Assembly (NCBI GenBank): GCA_023250495.1
Contig: JAHFAP010000014.1
Coordinates: forward strand, 1-22,223
From: Deltaproteobacteria bacterium
Lineage (GTDB): Bacteria; Desulfobacterota; Binatia; UBA9968
Reading direction: 5' to 3'
DNA: 22,223 nt
Shown in pieces: positions 20,970 through 22,223 of the stretch. The notes under the pieces were generated by a model. It worked only from the letters and a program-made list of their open reading frames with translations, was not told the origin of the DNA and did no database searches. Position 1 is the stretch's first letter. The number at the start of each line of letters is the position of its first letter. A program made the position numbers and the translations under genes.

Positions 20970-22049
20970 GTGAATTATAAAATCGCGGTGCTGCCCGGGG
21001 ATGGAATCGGGCCGGAGGTCGTTCGGGAAGGAACGCAGCTCTTAAGCCGCGCAGCCGCGCTATACGGATTCCAGGTGGAATTTGCAGAGGCGCTGGTCGG
21101 CGGCGCCTCGATCGACGCGCACGGCAAACCGCTCACCGATCCGGTTTTAAAGCTGGCGAAGCAAAGCGACGCGGTTCTTCTCGGCGCCATGGGCGGGCCA
21201 AAATGGGATGGGTTGGATTATTCCATCCGTCCCGAACGCGCGCTGTTGGCGCTACGCCAGGAGCTGGGTCTGTTCGCCAATCTTCGCCCGGTCAAGCTCT
21301 TTTCCGCTCTTGCCTCGGCCTCTACGCTCAGGCGCGAGGTGGTGGAGGGGACTGACCTTCTGGTCGTGCGAGAACTCACCGGCGGGATCTATTTTGGCCA
21401 GCCCAAGGGAGTGACCAAGCTTGCAGACGGGACCGAGCGTGGCGTGAACACGGAAGTCTACACCACGCCGGAGATCGAGCGCATCGCTCGCGTCGCCTTT
21501 GAGGCGGCGCGTAAAAGGCGCAACAAGGTGATCTCGGTGGACAAGGCCAACGTGCTGGAGGCAACGGAACTCTGGCGCAAGGTCGTGACCCGGGTGCATA
21601 AAGAGAACGGCTACGGCGACGTTGCTCTGGAGCACATGCTGGTGGATAACTGCGCGATGCAGCTCATCCGCGATCCCAAACAGTTCGACGTCATCGTCAC
21701 AACCAATATGTTCGGCGACATCTTGAGCGATGAGGCGGCGATGCTGACCGGCTCTATCGGCATGCTCCCGTCGGCAAGCCTCGGCGGAAAAGTCGGGATG
21801 TACGAGCCGGTTCATGGCAGCGCGCCGGATATTACCGGTAAAGATATGGCCAATCCGCTGGCGACGATTCTGACCGTCGCTCTGATGCTGCGCCATTCGC
21901 TCGATCAAGGAAAGGCCGCAGACCGGATAGAAAAGGCGGTGCAGGAGGTGCTCGACGAGGGCTACCGAACGGCTGATATCCAAGAGAAGGGCTGCCGGCT
22001 GATAGGATGCAGGGAGATGGGCAAGCGGGTCAGGGAGAAAATAGGTTAA
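20970..22049 (+). CDS. leuB: 3-Isopropylmalate dehydrogenase
   Basis: The 359-residue NAD-dependent enzyme oxidises and decarboxylates 3-isopropylmalate in leucine synthesis. It begins with the GTG-initiated MNYKIAVLPGDGIGPEVVRE and has LLGAMGGPKWDGLDYSIRPE and LRPVKLFSAL. VVRELTGGIYFGQPKG, the substrate region SVDKANVLEATELWR, the metal Asp block TTNMFGDILSDEAAMLTGSI, and the NAD-binding YEPVHGSAPDITGKDMANP follow. GGAGGG (20962-20967) lies just upstream. leuC and leuD are not in the window. Confidence 0.96.
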   Translation: MNYKIAVLPGDGIGPEVVREGTQLLSRAAALYGFQVEFAEALVGGASIDAHGKPLTDPVLKLAKQSDAVLLGAMGGPKWDGLDYSIRPERALLALRQELGLFANLRPVKLFSALASASTLRREVVEGTDLLVVRELTGGIYFGQPKGVTKLADGTERGVNTEVYTTPEIERIARVAFEAARKRRNKVISVDKANVLEATELWRKVVTRVHKENGYGDVALEHMLVDNCAMQLIRDPKQFDVIVTTNMFGDILSDEAAMLTGSIGMLPSASLGGKVGMYEPVHGSAPDITGKDMANPLATILTVALMLRHSLDQGKAADRIEKAVQEVLDEGYRTADIQEKGCRLIGCREMGKRVREKIG

Positions 22050-22078
22050 AGGGTTTCAGGGTTGAAGGGTTTAAGGGA
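22050..22078. repeat. Short GGGTTT-type repeat between leuB and asd
   Basis: Directly after the leuB TAA the spacer reads AGGGTTTCAGGGTTGAAGGG then TTTAAGGGA, repeating an AGGGTT unit. AAGGGA just before ATG 22079 may serve as the ribosome binding site of asd. Confidence 0.35.
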
Positions 22079-22223
22079 ATGAAGAAAGAGAAATATAATG
22101 TGGCGGTGGTGGGCGCTACGGGTGCGGTGGGGGAGCAGATGCGCGAGATTTTAGAGGAGCGGCTCTTTCCAGTGGATGAGCTGCGGCTGCTCGCCTCGGA
22201 GCGGTCCGCCGGCCAGCTCCTTG
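22079..22223 (+). CDS. asd: Aspartate-semialdehyde dehydrogenase, N-terminal part (cut by window end)
   Basis: The first 48 residues read MKKEKYNVAVVGATGAVGEQ, then MREILEERLFPVDELRLLAS and ERSAGQLL, the NADP-binding N-terminus of Asd. The enzyme reduces aspartyl phosphate to the semialdehyde for lysine, threonine and methionine synthesis. It follows leuB by 29 nt, and this pairing with leuB is common. The catalytic Cys and C-terminus lie outside the window. Confidence 0.9.
   Translation, partial: MKKEKYNVAVVGATGAVGEQMREILEERLFPVDELRLLASERSAGQLL

Overview
The window looks like a chromosomal segment of a GC-rich soil or groundwater bacterium from the Deltaproteobacteria/Desulfobacterota-like world. 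A Binatota- or Rokubacteria-like lineage would also fit, and I cannot place it more finely. The reasons are the gene order ilvC-psd-pssA-leuA-leuB-asd, a pattern familiar from Geobacter-type genomes, two orphan periplasmic substrate-binding proteins (ABC_sub_bind and NMT1/SsuA types), and AT-rich dispersed repeats that sit right behind stop codons.

Left part (1-8.8 kb) is an accessory-type mosaic of single genes on both strands. It holds a Phd/PIN toxin-antitoxin pair cut by the window edge, an ABC_sub_bind protein, and a ribbon-helix-helix/PIN pair lying where most of a second ABC_sub_bind gene should be, of which only a C-terminal remnant survives. Next come RidA, a small two-helix membrane protein, an HNH endonuclease, a macro-domain protein, an NMT1-type binding protein, a HAD phosphatase and a small helical protein. 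They are followed by a thioredoxin-fold gene with an in-frame TGA, a secreted STN/HEAT-repeat protein, and a secreted Cys-containing protein gene broken by one base in a C7 run.

The middle (8.86-12 kb, minus strand) is a complete polar amino-acid ABC importer: ATPase, binding protein and two permeases, with a long hairpin inside the operon. Then on the plus strand come an amidohydrolase, sixA and citrate synthase, and on the minus strand a lipoprotein lytic transglycosylase (MltD type). Another C-terminal relic of a binding-protein gene precedes ilvC.

The right part (16.6-22.2 kb) is core metabolism. ilvC, leuA and leuB make branched-chain amino acids, asd (cut by the window end) starts the lysine/threonine/methionine branch, and psd-pssA make phosphatidylethanolamine. 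A rho-independent terminator separates pssA from leuA.

The strongest unusual signal is at 6505-7080 (minus). The thioredoxin-like frame is intact from a well-placed ribosome binding site, except for a TGA exactly where the first Cys of a CxxC motif belongs (giving UGGC). A 7-bp hairpin with a G in the second loop position follows 16 nt later, as expected of a bacterial SECIS. Other points worth a look are three small genes whose promoters predict leaderless mRNAs, two operator-like palindromes at the toxin-antitoxin promoters, and dispersed repeats beginning at or near stop codons.
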